Origin: Synergistaceae bacterium UBA5560
Lineage (GTDB): Bacteria > Synergistota > Synergistia > Synergistales > Aminiphilaceae
Assembly: GCA_002425685.1 (NCBI GenBank)
Contig: DIMS01000102.1
Span: 14,207-36,542 of the forward strand
Length of the DNA stretch: 22,336 nt
Reading direction: 5' to 3'
The notes below the pieces were generated by a model, which saw only the letters and a list, made by a program, of their open reading frames with translations, was not told where the DNA came from and did not search any database. The position numbers were made by a program, and so were the translations under genes. Below, in pieces: positions 1 through 7,702 of the stretch (position 1 is the first letter of the stretch; every line of letters begins with the position of its first letter).

Positions 1-258
1 GCGGTGGAGGTGGCGGCGCCGGCGCAGCCGGCCCGGACGGTGCAGGAGATTCTTCCTCCCTATATGGTGCTCCGGGCGGTGTTCCTCATGGGAGAGAGGC
101 GCAGCGCCGTGCTCGACGTGGAGGGGGAGTCCTCGGAACTCCTGGTGGAACCGGGAACGCGATTCGGCGGAGGGTTGGGCAGGGTGCTTTCCATTTCCGA
201 GAAGAAGGTGGTCGTCTCATGGGCGGGCAGGCGCATGGAACTTCGGATGGAGGAATGA
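1..258 (+). CDS. PilP-like pilus assembly protein, 3' end only
   Basis: Only the last 85 codons are present; the frame is open at the left edge, so the true start lies outside the window. The residues form a low-complexity Ala/Pro linker followed by a small beta-rich segment. That segment has the pattern seen in the periplasmic HR domain of PilP/GspC-type proteins: a hydrophobic strand (YMVLRAVFLMG), then repeated Gly-centred turns and short Val-rich strands. In type IV pilus systems PilP is a periplasmic or lipoprotein partner that docks on the secretin PilQ. The next gene is a secretin that starts right at this gene's stop, so the two are almost certainly co-translated. The family call rests on context plus this weak pattern; the protein could be another secretin-associated factor. 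Confidence 0.5.
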   Translation, partial: AVEVAAPAQPARTVQEILPPYMVLRAVFLMGERRSAVLDVEGESSELLVEPGTRFGGGLGRVLSISEKKVVVSWAGRRMELRMEE

Positions 259-260
259 CG

Positions 261-2042
261 GTGAATCCCCGGAGCGAACGCCGCGGCACGGGGCTTACGG
301 GAACCCCGGTTCCGGACCGCTCCGGCGGATCGCTTTCCGGAACGTGCCGCGTTCTCCGTGGTCTTCTCTGGAGTCTGGGAGTGCTTCTGGGCGTCCTGGC
401 CTCCGTCCCCGCTTCGGCATCGATTGTTCTTCCGGTCTTCGAGGGAATCGAGGCGAACCAGGGGGGCAACATGCTCATCCTTGAGGCGAAGGGAACGGCA
501 CTTCCCCTTCCGGTGGTGCGCGGCGAGGAATCGGGGCGCATCACGCTCTTCTGGCCAGGGGTCTCCCTTCCCGCCGGGGGATGGGAGCGTGTCTACAACC
601 TTCCCATGCTGGACCGGATCTCCCTCATGCAAGAGGAGCGGGGCCTGCGGATGGACGTGGAGTCCCCGCTGCCGCTGTCGCTCAAAGCGCCCGAGGGGGT
701 CCCTCCGCTGCGCCGGATCTCCCTCTTCTTCTCCCCTGCCTATTACCGCCCCCAGGGGCCGTCGCCGACGCCTCCCCCCCCTGCTCCCGCTGCGGGGGAT
801 CCCCTCCAGCGGACCACTCCCGTGACGATCGACGTGCGGGACATGGAGCTGCGGAGTGTCTTCCTCATGCTCGGAAGGATGATGAAGTGCAACATCGTCT
901 GCGATCCCTCCCTTCCCACGGAGTCCGTGACGCTCAGCCTGAAGGATGTCCCCTTCAACCAGGCCATGAACTACCTGCTCCGCATGTACGATATCCGCTA
1001 CGCCCTGGTGGGGAACACCATTCTGGTGGGCAAGCGGGAGAATCTTGCCCGGACCCTGGGGCGGGAGACCACCCGGGTCTTCCGGATCGGCTACGGGGAT
1101 CCGAAGACGCTTCCCGCACTCATCCAGGGGCTTGTGGACGTGCAGAAGGTGGTGGTGGACGAACGGCTCCGGGAACTCTACGTCACGGCCTCGCCGGAGA
1201 TCCTCGATGAGGTGGCGCGCTTCCTCGAACGCATCGACCATCCGGGACGGCAGGTCATGGTCCAGGCCAGAATCATCCAGGTCGCCAAGAGCGACAGCGA
1301 CGAGGTGGAGGCCTCCCTCTCCGCGGTGTACAAGCACTGGTACTTCACCTACGGCCCCGGGGGCGGCGTGATCGGCTACATCGACTCCAACAAACCCGAC
1401 AGGTACGACCCCGACTACGACGACGACGAGCTTCTCCGGCCCCCCGAGGGCATTGAGCCGGAGAACATCATGAAGAACACCATGCGAATGCTCGACGGAG
1501 GGCTCCGGGCCGTCACCGCCAAGGGAAACTCCAACGTGCTCGCCCAGCCGACGGTCATCGCCGTGGACGGCGAGAAGGCGGTGGTGCGCCTCACCCAGCA
1601 GATCAAGTATGTCTCCGGGCGGGACGACGCGGGAAACCCCACCTACGGCGACGTGGAGGCGGGGCCCACCCTGGAGATCGTCCCCAGCATCGGCCGGGAG
1701 GGGATGATCACCCTCGCCATGAAGCTCGCCACGGGAGACGTGACCTTCAAGGAAAGCTCCAGCTTCCAGGTCCCCGAGTCGAACAAGCAGGAGGTGGAAA
1801 CCCGGGTGCGGGTCCGCAACGGCGAGCCCTTCGTGGTGGGCGGCCTCTTCGACACCCGTCGCAGCGAGAGCGTGTCGAAGATTCCCATCCTGGGGGACCT
1901 GCCCCTGTTGGGAACGCTCTTTCGCACCACGAGCAAATCCGAAAAGACCACCGAGGTGATCATGATCATCGTTCCCTACATTCTGGACATCCCCGAGGGC
2001 GGGATCGAGAGCACGGAAATCCGGCGTTCGAGCGCTCCCTGA
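261..2042 (+). CDS. pilQ: Type IV pilus secretin, PilQ-like
   Basis: Secretins form the outer-membrane ring through which type IV pili (or secreted proteins) exit. About 593 aa from this start. Visible in order: a basic N-terminus and signal peptide (hydrophobic core about residues 34-50, cleavage near an Ala-Ser-Ala), an N-terminal beta-rich region, a Pro-rich linker (about 163-179), an STN/N0-like domain (about 186-256), a secretin N domain (about 270-331), and the C-terminal secretin domain with the signature VSKIPILGDLPLLGTLFR and a final beta segment. Start choice: GGAGGA at 249-254 sits 6 bases before the GTG at 261. An ATG at 255 directly abuts that ribosome site, and an ATG at 219 lies well inside the upstream gene. 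The start overlaps or abuts the previous stop, which indicates translational coupling. The length is typical of a compact PilQ. A type II secretion secretin is possible, but the PilP-like neighbour favours pili. Confidence 0.88.
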   Translation: MNPRSERRGTGLTGTPVPDRSGGSLSGTCRVLRGLLWSLGVLLGVLASVPASASIVLPVFEGIEANQGGNMLILEAKGTALPLPVVRGEESGRITLFWPGVSLPAGGWERVYNLPMLDRISLMQEERGLRMDVESPLPLSLKAPEGVPPLRRISLFFSPAYYRPQGPSPTPPPPAPAAGDPLQRTTPVTIDVRDMELRSVFLMLGRMMKCNIVCDPSLPTESVTLSLKDVPFNQAMNYLLRMYDIRYALVGNTILVGKRENLARTLGRETTRVFRIGYGDPKTLPALIQGLVDVQKVVVDERLRELYVTASPEILDEVARFLERIDHPGRQVMVQARIIQVAKSDSDEVEASLSAVYKHWYFTYGPGGGVIGYIDSNKPDRYDPDYDDDELLRPPEGIEPENIMKNTMRMLDGGLRAVTAKGNSNVLAQPTVIAVDGEKAVVRLTQQIKYVSGRDDAGNPTYGDVEAGPTLEIVPSIGREGMITLAMKLATGDVTFKESSSFQVPESNKQEVETRVRVRNGEPFVVGGLFDTRRSESVSKIPILGDLPLLGTLFRTTSKSEKTTEVIMIIVPYILDIPEGGIESTEIRRSSAP

Positions 2043-2087
2043 CCGCTCCTCCGGCAGGCCCGGGAGAAAGACCCGCATTTCCCGGCT

Positions 2088-2116
2088 TGGCAAGGACCAT
2101 GCTATCGGGTAATCTG
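2088..2116 (+). promoter_or_regulatory. Probable sigma-70 promoter for the efp operon
   Basis: TTGGCA at 2088-2093, a 17-base spacer, then TAATCT at 2111-2116. This resembles TTGACA/TATAAT, with the important first, second and last -10 bases kept. It lies in the only sizeable gap between the secretin gene and efp. Transcription would begin near 2123, leaving a leader of about 70 bases. Assigned by eye only. Confidence 0.4.
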
Positions 2117-2196
2117 TTTCTTTGACGAACCGTCGTAGAACGGACGGGCGTTTGAAATTCGCTCCGCACTGTCGGAAGGATCGGGAGGGTGCGTCC

Positions 2197-2769
2197 ATGG
2201 CGCAGGTAGTCGACACCAGTGATTTTTACAGCGGATTGAAGTTCAAGTGGCAGGACAGTGTCTGGGAAGTGCTTGATTTTCAGCATCACAAGATGGGGCG
2301 GGGCGGGGCGACGGTGAAGACCAAAGCGAAGAACCTCTTCACGGGATCCATCGTGGAGACGTCCTTCCGTTCCGGCGAGCGGTTCGAGCGGATCATCTTC
2401 GACGAGAAGCCCGCCCAGTATCTGTACCAGGAGGGGGAGGGCTACGTCTTCATGGATCTGGACAGCTACGATCAGATTTCCCTGTCGAAGGCGATTCTTG
2501 GAGATGCGGTGCTCTTCCTCAAGGACAACCTGGACGTGAACCTGGAGATGTACGAGGGGAAGGTCATGACCATCGAACTCCCGAAGTCGGTGGAGCTCAA
2601 GGTGGTGCGGACGGACCCTGGCTTCAAGGGTGACACCGTGTCGGGGAGCGGCAAGCCCGCGACCCTCGAGACGGGGCTCACCATCAGCGTGCCCATGTTC
2701 ATCAACGAGGGAGAGGTCGTCGTCGTCGATACCCGGACGAGTCAGTACATCGAACGGGCCAAGAAGTAG
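2197..2769 (+). CDS. efp: Translation elongation factor P
   Basis: EF-P binds beside the peptidyl-tRNA and relieves ribosome stalling at runs of proline. 190 aa, the normal length. The frame is open upstream to 2122, but the family start is the ATG at 2197 (MAQVVDTSDF), with GGGAGG about 8 bases before it. The three domains are visible: an N-terminal KOW-like domain with the loop HHKMGRGGATVKTKAKNL, a middle OB domain (QYLYQEGEGYVFMDLDSYDQ), and a C-terminal OB domain with the family signature GDTVSGSGKPATLETG. At the loop tip the residue that is a modified Lys in E. coli is an Arg, as I recall for Thermus-type EF-P. First gene of a run of seven co-directional genes; only 32 bases separate it from the next. 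Confidence 0.97.
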   Translation: MAQVVDTSDFYSGLKFKWQDSVWEVLDFQHHKMGRGGATVKTKAKNLFTGSIVETSFRSGERFERIIFDEKPAQYLYQEGEGYVFMDLDSYDQISLSKAILGDAVLFLKDNLDVNLEMYEGKVMTIELPKSVELKVVRTDPGFKGDTVSGSGKPATLETGLTISVPMFINEGEVVVVDTRTSQYIERAKK

Positions 2770-2801
2770 ACGGCCCCGAAGAAGGGCGGAGGTGATCCGA
2801 C

Positions 2802-3272
2802 GTGCGTGCGCGGGAGACGATAGCCTACATAAGGGGCATGCTCGATGCCAGAACCTCGCTGGAAGCAGCGGATCGGCAGGTGTACGACGCAATTGTCGCC
2901 GCTCTCGCCGCCCTGGCGGAGCAGATCGAGGAGAACGAGCGCCGTGCGGAGGACCAGCAGGAACACCTGGAGGAACTCGCCGGAGAGATCGCGGAACTTC
3001 GGGAGGACCTGGACGAGGTGGTGGAATCCTTCGACGGTCCGCAGCGAGGGTCGTCCTGGACCTTCGGCGGTTCCGACGAGGAGGACGACTCCTTTTCGGA
3101 AGAGGAGCCCCTCGACGAGGAAGACGATGAGGACGAGGATCTCCTTGACCAGTACGAATCCTGTGTGTGTGTGCACTGCGGCCACGTGTTCTTTTTCGCC
3201 CCCGATGCCTACGAGGACGAGGAGGAACTCCAGTGTCCCCAGTGCGGTCGTATGTTCGCGCTGCGGGAGTAG
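2802..3272 (+). CDS. CD1247-type protein: coiled coil, acidic linker, zinc ribbon
   Basis: 156 aa of unknown function. Order of parts: an N-terminal helix (RETIAYIRGMLD), a long charged coiled coil (about residues 25-78), a very acidic Asp/Glu stretch (about 92-118), and a C-terminal zinc ribbon with paired cysteines C123/C126 and C145/C148 (CVHCGH and CPQCGR). This layout and the place directly after efp match what I remember of the CD1247 family of Firmicutes, but I know no proven role for that family. The GTG start is well supported: GGAGGTGATC at 2789-2798 is a near-perfect ribosome site. The acidic linker plus metal site suggests a soluble protein that binds a basic partner or nucleic-acid machinery; that is a guess. 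Confidence 0.75.
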   Translation: MRARETIAYIRGMLDARTSLEAADRQVYDAIVAALAALAEQIEENERRAEDQQEHLEELAGEIAELREDLDEVVESFDGPQRGSSWTFGGSDEEDDSFSEEEPLDEEDDEDEDLLDQYESCVCVHCGHVFFFAPDAYEDEEELQCPQCGRMFALRE

Positions 3273-3323
3273 GGAGGTACTGAACGGGAACAGGGACAGG
3301 CATGGAGGGGAGGTTCGGATCAG

Positions 3324-3902
3324 GTGGAGCAGAAAGACCGGGAGCACTTCGATCTCGAAGAGGACGCTGTTCAGGAGGACGAGATGCAGGAGGATGTCGC
3401 ACCCGAGGAGTTCCGTCCTCAGGCCGACGGTGAGGTTCGTATCTCGGAGGAAGTGATTCTGCAGTTGGCGACCCAGGCCCTCAAGAATGTCCACGGGGTC
3501 AAGCCCGCCGGAGCGGGGCCGCTGGCTTCTCTCGGACTGGGGCGGAAGACCACGAACGGCATCCGCATTGCCATCGAGGAGGGCATGCCTCCGCGCATTC
3601 TCGTGGACGCCTACATTTCCGTGAAGTACGGAATGCGCATCCCCGATGTCGCCTGGGACGTTCAGGAGTCCGTCAAGGGCCATCTCGAGACGTACACGGG
3701 TTATCACGTCAAATCCGTCAACGTCTACGTGCAGAACATCTATCTCAACGAAGCCGAACCGGAGTCGCCGCCCGCGCCTCCCGCTTCCCAGGGACACGGC
3801 GGACAGCAGGCAGACACGATACCCCAGACGCCGGGTTTCGTCGTGTCGGGAGACCCCCATCGCCCCGAGGAGGAGCCGGAGAAGGATCAGGAAAACTCCT
3901 GA
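3324..3902 (+). CDS. Asp23/Gls24 family envelope stress protein
   Basis: 192 aa. The core (about residues 36-145) is an Asp23 domain: GEVRISEEVILQLATQALK, then the GLGRKTTNGIRI-type turn, a VDAYISVKYGMRIPDVAWDV strand-helix, and the end TGYHVKSVNVYVQNIYL. It is flanked by an acidic N-terminus and a Pro/Glu-rich disordered tail. Asp23 proteins in Firmicutes are abundant and attach to the inner face of the membrane through a membrane partner (AmaP); they are linked to cell-envelope stress. Here the next gene encodes a small membrane protein, which keeps that logic. Start GTG 3324 has GGGGAGG at 3307-3313. This is in a predicted two-membrane bacterium, so it cannot simply be read as a Gram-positive cell-wall factor. 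Confidence 0.88.
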   Translation: MEQKDREHFDLEEDAVQEDEMQEDVAPEEFRPQADGEVRISEEVILQLATQALKNVHGVKPAGAGPLASLGLGRKTTNGIRIAIEEGMPPRILVDAYISVKYGMRIPDVAWDVQESVKGHLETYTGYHVKSVNVYVQNIYLNEAEPESPPAPPASQGHGGQQADTIPQTPGFVVSGDPHRPEEEPEKDQENS

Positions 3903-3920
3903 TCGTGGGCTGATCGTGAA

Positions 3921-3947
3921 GGAGCCGGTCTTCGCAGGGCCGGCTCC
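3921..3947 (+). other. Intergenic hairpin between asp23 and the next gene
   Basis: GGAGCCGG at 3921-3928 pairs with CCGGCTCC at 3940-3947 around an 11-base loop. It is followed only by TGTTCTG, so it is a poor Rho-independent terminator. Because translation of the next gene starts 20 bases later, it may instead be a partial terminator or an RNA-processing or stability element inside the operon. Confidence 0.4.
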
Positions 3948-3967
3948 TGTTCTGTGAGGTGAGGCCC

Positions 3968-4456
3968 GTGTTCTTGTACTGGAAATCGTCACCGCAAGGA
4001 AAGCTCTGGATCTCCGAGAGCGGCGTGCGGACGCTACTGAACGAAAAACTGCCCGAGGGATTTCAGTGCAAAGACGTAGCGCTCTGGGACGAGAAGGGGC
4101 TGCTTGTGCCGCGTATCGGCTTCCCCGAGGGGAGCGACGCGGCGGACAGGGAGCGCCTCCGGTCCGCCGCGGAACTGGTCCGGCGGCTCCTGGCTCCTCT
4201 GGGCTTCGAGGCCGTGGAGGTCATGTGGCTCGCCGCGGAGAAGCCCTCCGAGGGTGGCTCCCTGGAGAAAATGCTCCACGATCCCCGTGCCTGGGGAGGT
4301 GCCGCCGCCCTGCTCGTGGGGCTTGTGCACATGGGTGTCCCCGGTCTCGTGCGGGCGCTTGTCGCCGGAGGAATCGCCTTCGGCGTGGCGTGGTTCGTCC
4401 TCGACGTGCGGGGACGGATGATGGTTCGAAATATTCTGCGACGTCTGCGAGGGTGA
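3968..4456 (+). CDS. Small membrane protein, possible anchor for the Asp23 protein
   Basis: 162 aa; I do not recognise the family. The first 100 residues are soluble and mixed alpha/beta, rich in charged residues (FQCKDVALWDEKGLLVPRIG). Then comes a hydrophobic block at about 109-146 that could form two membrane helices joined by a short turn. The end is strongly basic (RGRMMVRNILRRLRG), which predicts a cytoplasmic C-terminus. Start chosen at GTG 3968 because GAGGTGAG at 3956-3963 precedes it closely; a GTG at 3959 lies within that ribosome site. It sits between asp23 and nusB, exactly where Firmicutes carry amaP and DUF2273 membrane genes, so a role in holding the Asp23 protein at the membrane is a reasonable inference. 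No sequence match to AmaP is evident by eye. Confidence 0.7.
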   Translation: MFLYWKSSPQGKLWISESGVRTLLNEKLPEGFQCKDVALWDEKGLLVPRIGFPEGSDAADRERLRSAAELVRRLLAPLGFEAVEVMWLAAEKPSEGGSLEKMLHDPRAWGGAAALLVGLVHMGVPGLVRALVAGGIAFGVAWFVLDVRGRMMVRNILRRLRG

Positions 4457-4459
4457 AGA

Positions 4460-4960
4460 GTGGAAAGACATTTGCTGCCCCAGAGAAGACGCAGATCCAG
4501 GGAGATCGCCCTGCAGCTTCTCTACACGCTGGATCTGCGCCCGGATGAACTGCCCGCATCGGTGCTGGGTACGTTCCCCATGGATTCGGAGGACCCGGAG
4601 GTCGTCCGGTACACGAAGGAACTCGTCTTCGGAGTCTGGTCCGAACGGGTCGCCATCGACACTCTGATTCGCACCTACATCGTGAACTGGCGCCCCGAGC
4701 GCATGGTCGTCGTGGATCGCGTGGCGGTCCGGATGGCCCTGTACGAGGGGTCCGTGGCGAAGACGACGCCCCTCGCCGTGGCGATCTCCGAGGCGGTGGA
4801 ACTGGCCAAGGTCTTCGGCACCGAGGAATCGGGACGTTTCGTGAACGGCGTGCTGGGGCGCATCGTCCGCGCCCTGGAGGGACTCGGCACCGACGGCGAC
4901 GAAGAGGAGAGAAAGAAACGGGATGAGGGAGTTCCGGAAGACACTTCTCACGGTGAGTGA
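4460..4960 (+). CDS. nusB: Transcription antitermination protein NusB
   Basis: NusB pairs with NusE (ribosomal protein S10) on the boxA RNA of rRNA operons to prevent early termination. 166 aa, a single all-helical domain. Family features: the N-terminal RRSREIALQLLYTLDL helix, the central ERMVVVDRVAVRMALYE motif, and the C-terminal TPLAVAISEAVELAKVFGTEESGRFVNGVLGRI block, all close to consensus. A charged tail of about 20 residues follows. The GTG start lies 3 bases after the previous stop, with GAGGGTGA just upstream. The 3' end overlaps the start of xseA by 38 bases, so the two are translated in tandem. Confidence 0.95.
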   Translation: MERHLLPQRRRRSREIALQLLYTLDLRPDELPASVLGTFPMDSEDPEVVRYTKELVFGVWSERVAIDTLIRTYIVNWRPERMVVVDRVAVRMALYEGSVAKTTPLAVAISEAVELAKVFGTEESGRFVNGVLGRIVRALEGLGTDGDEEERKKRDEGVPEDTSHGE

Positions 4961-6161
4961 GGTCAACGCCCGGGTCGAGGGGCTGCTCGGAGCGGACTCC
5001 CTTCTGCAGAACTGCGTCGTCCGCGGCGAAATCCTGGAACTCAAGCGGCACACCAGTGGACACGTCTATTTCACCGTGGGCGATGCGGGAAGCCGTCTCG
5101 CCGCGGTGCTCTTCCGGGGTGACGCCGTGCATGTGCCTCAGTGGCCCCAGGTGGGGGACGAAGTTTTCGTGGAGGGACGCATCGGCGTCTATGCCGCACG
5201 CGGCACCTACCAGCTCTATGCCCGCCGCCTCGTCCCCGCGGGCTCGGGCGCCCAGGCCCGGGCCAAGGCGGAGCTGCAGGAGCGCCTTGCCAGGGAAGGC
5301 TTCTTCGATCCGCGCCACAAACGCCCCCTGCCGCCCTGGCCGATGCGGGTGGCCCTGGTGACATCCCCTACGGGGGCGGCGGTCCGGGACGTTCTCAAGG
5401 TCGCCCGGAAGCGCTTCCCCGCCTGTGCCATCCTGGTTGTTCCCGCGGTCGTCCAGGGGCTCGAGGCCCCGGAGAGTGTCGCCCGTGCCCTCGGCATCGC
5501 CGGAAGCACCTCCGGTGTGGAGGTGGTGCTCCTCGTCCGGGGGGGCGGCTCGCGGGACGATCTCGCCGCCTTCGACGACGAGCGGATCGTCCGGGCTCTC
5601 CGTTCCTGCCCCGTTCCGGTGGTGACCGGCGTGGGACACGAGGTGGACCAGTCCCTGGCGGATTTCGCCGCGGACGCGGCCTGCCCAACCCCCTCGGCGG
5701 CGGCGGAACGGGTGTTTCCCGACAGGCACGCCCTGCTTGCCCAGCTCACGCTCCAGCGGCGTCACCTGTGCCGCAGCGCGGAACGCCGGCTCGGAGGGCG
5801 GGAGCAGCATCTGGCCCAGCTCCGGCACCGCATGACCGTGGCGATCTCCCGGGGATCCCTCGCGGAGGCGGAGACCCGGGTCGTCCGGGCCTTCCAGGAG
5901 CTCCGTGGGCGTATATCCCAGGGAATCATGCGCGCCGAGGCCCGCCTCGGCGGGCTCGCTGCTGCGCTGGACGTCCTTTCCCCCCTGAGTGTGCTGTCCA
6001 GGGGGTTCATCTCCTGCGAGGATGACGGCGGACATCCCGTCGTCTCCGGTGCCGCGCTGCGCCGGGGGGACGGCGTGCGCCTCTGCTTCGCCGACGGAAA
6101 GATCGGCGCGGAGGTCACGGAGGAAATGACATTCCACGCACCTGGACCGGGGAAGGAGTGA
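4923..6161 (+). CDS. xseA: Exodeoxyribonuclease VII large subunit
   Basis: Catalytic subunit of exonuclease VII, which cuts single-stranded DNA from both ends into short oligonucleotides. 412 aa, close to normal. The N-terminal OB fold (LTVSEVNARVEGLLG through GHVYFTVGD, to about residue 105) binds DNA. The nuclease domain carries ALVTSPTGAAVRDVL, the RGGGSRDDL loop and the GVGHEVDQSLADFAAD and CPTPSAAAE motifs. A long helical segment for small-subunit binding runs from about 265 to 345, followed by the terminal LSRGF motif and an OB-like tail. The ATG at 4923 lies inside nusB, with GAGGAGAG 11 bases upstream. Normally the small subunit gene xseB follows; here mtnA starts 4 bases later and no xseB-sized gene is seen. 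Confidence 0.95.
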   Translation: MREFRKTLLTVSEVNARVEGLLGADSLLQNCVVRGEILELKRHTSGHVYFTVGDAGSRLAAVLFRGDAVHVPQWPQVGDEVFVEGRIGVYAARGTYQLYARRLVPAGSGAQARAKAELQERLAREGFFDPRHKRPLPPWPMRVALVTSPTGAAVRDVLKVARKRFPACAILVVPAVVQGLEAPESVARALGIAGSTSGVEVVLLVRGGGSRDDLAAFDDERIVRALRSCPVPVVTGVGHEVDQSLADFAADAACPTPSAAAERVFPDRHALLAQLTLQRRHLCRSAERRLGGREQHLAQLRHRMTVAISRGSLAEAETRVVRAFQELRGRISQGIMRAEARLGGLAAALDVLSPLSVLSRGFISCEDDGGHPVVSGAALRRGDGVRLCFADGKIGAEVTEEMTFHAPGPGKE

Positions 6162-6165
6162 GAGC

Positions 6166-7182
6166 GTGTTACCCGAGACGCTGCAATGGAGGGACGGCTC
6201 CCTGATCCTCCTGGACCAGAGGGTTCTTCCCGGAGACGTGCACCATCTCGTCTGCCGCGATGTGGAAACCGTGGCCGTCGCCATTGAGACGCTCGCCGTG
6301 CGGGGCGCGCCCGCCATCGGCATCGCCGCGGCCTACGGCATGGTCCTCGCCGCTCGTGCGGGAGGACGGAACGCCCTCGCCGGAGCGGAGGAACGCCTTG
6401 CCAGGACCCGTCCCACTGCGGTGAACCTCTTCTGGGCGCTGGAACGCATGCTCGCGAAGAGTCGCTTCGAGGGCGACGCGACCCTCGCGGAAGGCCTGCT
6501 CGACGAGGCGGTGCGGATCCACGAGGAGGACATCACCATGAACCGCACCATGGGCGCGAACGGAGCGGCCCTGCTTCCGCAGCGGTGCGCCGTTCTGACC
6601 CACTGCAACGCCGGCGCTCTGGCGACGGGAGGATACGGCACGGCCCTCGGGGTCATTCGTGCCGCCGTCAGTGCCGGAAAGGACGTGCGGGTCTACGCGG
6701 ACGAGACCCGCCCGGTGCTCCAGGGTGCGCGCCTCACCGCCTGGGAACTCCGGGAGGAGGGCATCCCCGTGACGCTCGTTTGCGACGGCATGGCGGGGGC
6801 GCTCATGGCCTCGGGGCGGGTGGACGCGGTGATCGTGGGAGCGGACCGCATCGCCGCCAACGGCGATGTGGCGAACAAGATCGGCACCTACGGCGTGGCC
6901 GTCCTGGCCCGCCACCACGGCATTCCTTTCTATGTGGCGGCTCCGACGAGCACCTTCGACCCATCCCTGCCGCACGGTGCGGCCATCCCCATCGAGGAGC
7001 GAAACGGCGAGGAAGTCCGTTCCTTCGGCGGCGCGCGCACAGCCCCCGAGGGCATTCCCGTGTGGAACCCCGCTTTCGATGTCACCCCAGGGGCGCTCAT
7101 CACGGCTATCATCAGCGAGGAGTCCGTGACGTTTCCTCCCTATCGTTTCGGGGCGGCGGAAAAGGACGTAGGAAAGCTCTGA
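6166..7182 (+). CDS. mtnA: S-methyl-5-thioribose-1-phosphate isomerase
   Basis: Converts methylthioribose-1-phosphate to methylthioribulose-1-phosphate in the salvage of methylthioadenosine, a by-product of polyamine and other SAM-dependent reactions. 338 aa, normal for MtnA (an eIF2B-alpha relative). Diagnostic motifs: RGAPAIGIAAAYGM, THCNAGALATGGYGT with the catalytic Cys at 147, DETRPVLQGARLTAWEL, and VGADRIAANGDVANKIGTY with the catalytic Asp at 227. These keep the 80-residue spacing of C160/D240 in the Bacillus enzyme. The GTG start has AAGGAGTGA at 6154-6162, overlapping the xseA stop, so it is the last gene of the efp run. Ribose-1,5-bisphosphate isomerases look similar, but the nearby MTA/SAH deaminase supports MtnA. 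Confidence 0.92.
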   Translation: MLPETLQWRDGSLILLDQRVLPGDVHHLVCRDVETVAVAIETLAVRGAPAIGIAAAYGMVLAARAGGRNALAGAEERLARTRPTAVNLFWALERMLAKSRFEGDATLAEGLLDEAVRIHEEDITMNRTMGANGAALLPQRCAVLTHCNAGALATGGYGTALGVIRAAVSAGKDVRVYADETRPVLQGARLTAWELREEGIPVTLVCDGMAGALMASGRVDAVIVGADRIAANGDVANKIGTYGVAVLARHHGIPFYVAAPTSTFDPSLPHGAAIPIEERNGEEVRSFGGARTAPEGIPVWNPAFDVTPGALITAIISEESVTFPPYRFGAAEKDVGKL

Positions 7183-7702
7183 TTAAGAAGGAATCGCCCT
7201 CTTTCGATCGCAGGATCAAGTTTTTCCGAGGCGGGCGCGGCATTGTTCAGAGGTTACGTAGAGCGGAGAAGATCTTCTCCATGCCCTCTCCCAAGGAGCC
7301 CGATGGCGTAATGCGCCAAGGCGGAACCGACGCACGGGTTTGCTCTTGAGGAACATGTCGCTTTTTCTGCATCCATCGACGTGTTCTCTGTGGGGGGGTG
7401 CGGCGTGGGTGTCGCGGCGAGTCGGAGGGAGCGCGTGTCCTTTGCAGACGTTGCCGGAGACGGAGGAGCGGCGTTGTTTTCGAGTTCTTCGGGGATAGAA
7501 GGGGGTTGCTCTTTCCGCGGTGAGACATGGAGAATGCGTGTCGTTTTCGGTTTCTCCCGGAGGCGGAGGAGAGATGTCGCTCCGTTTCCGAAGCGCACGC
7601 GCCCGGTAGTGGAGCTGCAACGGAAGAGATGCGTCGTTCCGTCCCGCGAAAACACCGCACAGGCTGCACACGTCACGGTGCACAGATAAGGAGATGGAAC
7701 CG
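7183..7702 (+). other. Gap of about 520 bases with no supported gene
   Basis: Open frames exist on both strands but look random: Arg/Ser-rich, with no family features. It holds a perfect 16-base palindrome, GGAGAAGATCTTCTCC, at 7265-7280; a small inverted repeat TGGCG/CGCCA at 7304-7318; and TGCAC/GTGCA at 7665-7682 just before the ribosome site of the next gene. A weak promoter candidate (TTGTTT 7474-7479, 16 bases, TAGAAG 7496-7501) could serve the downstream secreted protein. No known riboswitch motif was recognised. Confidence 0.5.

Noticed and set aside
2117..2140. Second promoter candidate beginning TTGACG at about 2123
   Set aside because: The -35 is good but no A/T-rich -10 lies 15-19 bases downstream.
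60..2216. 718-residue open frame on the minus strand across pilQ and the efp leader
   Set aside because: It is the antisense shadow of the secretin in GC-rich DNA; residue content is random-looking and no family motif appears.
7381..7689. 102-residue plus-strand frame in the gap after mtnA
   Set aside because: Arg/Ser/Gly-rich, no ribosome site worth naming, no recognisable fold; treated as non-coding.
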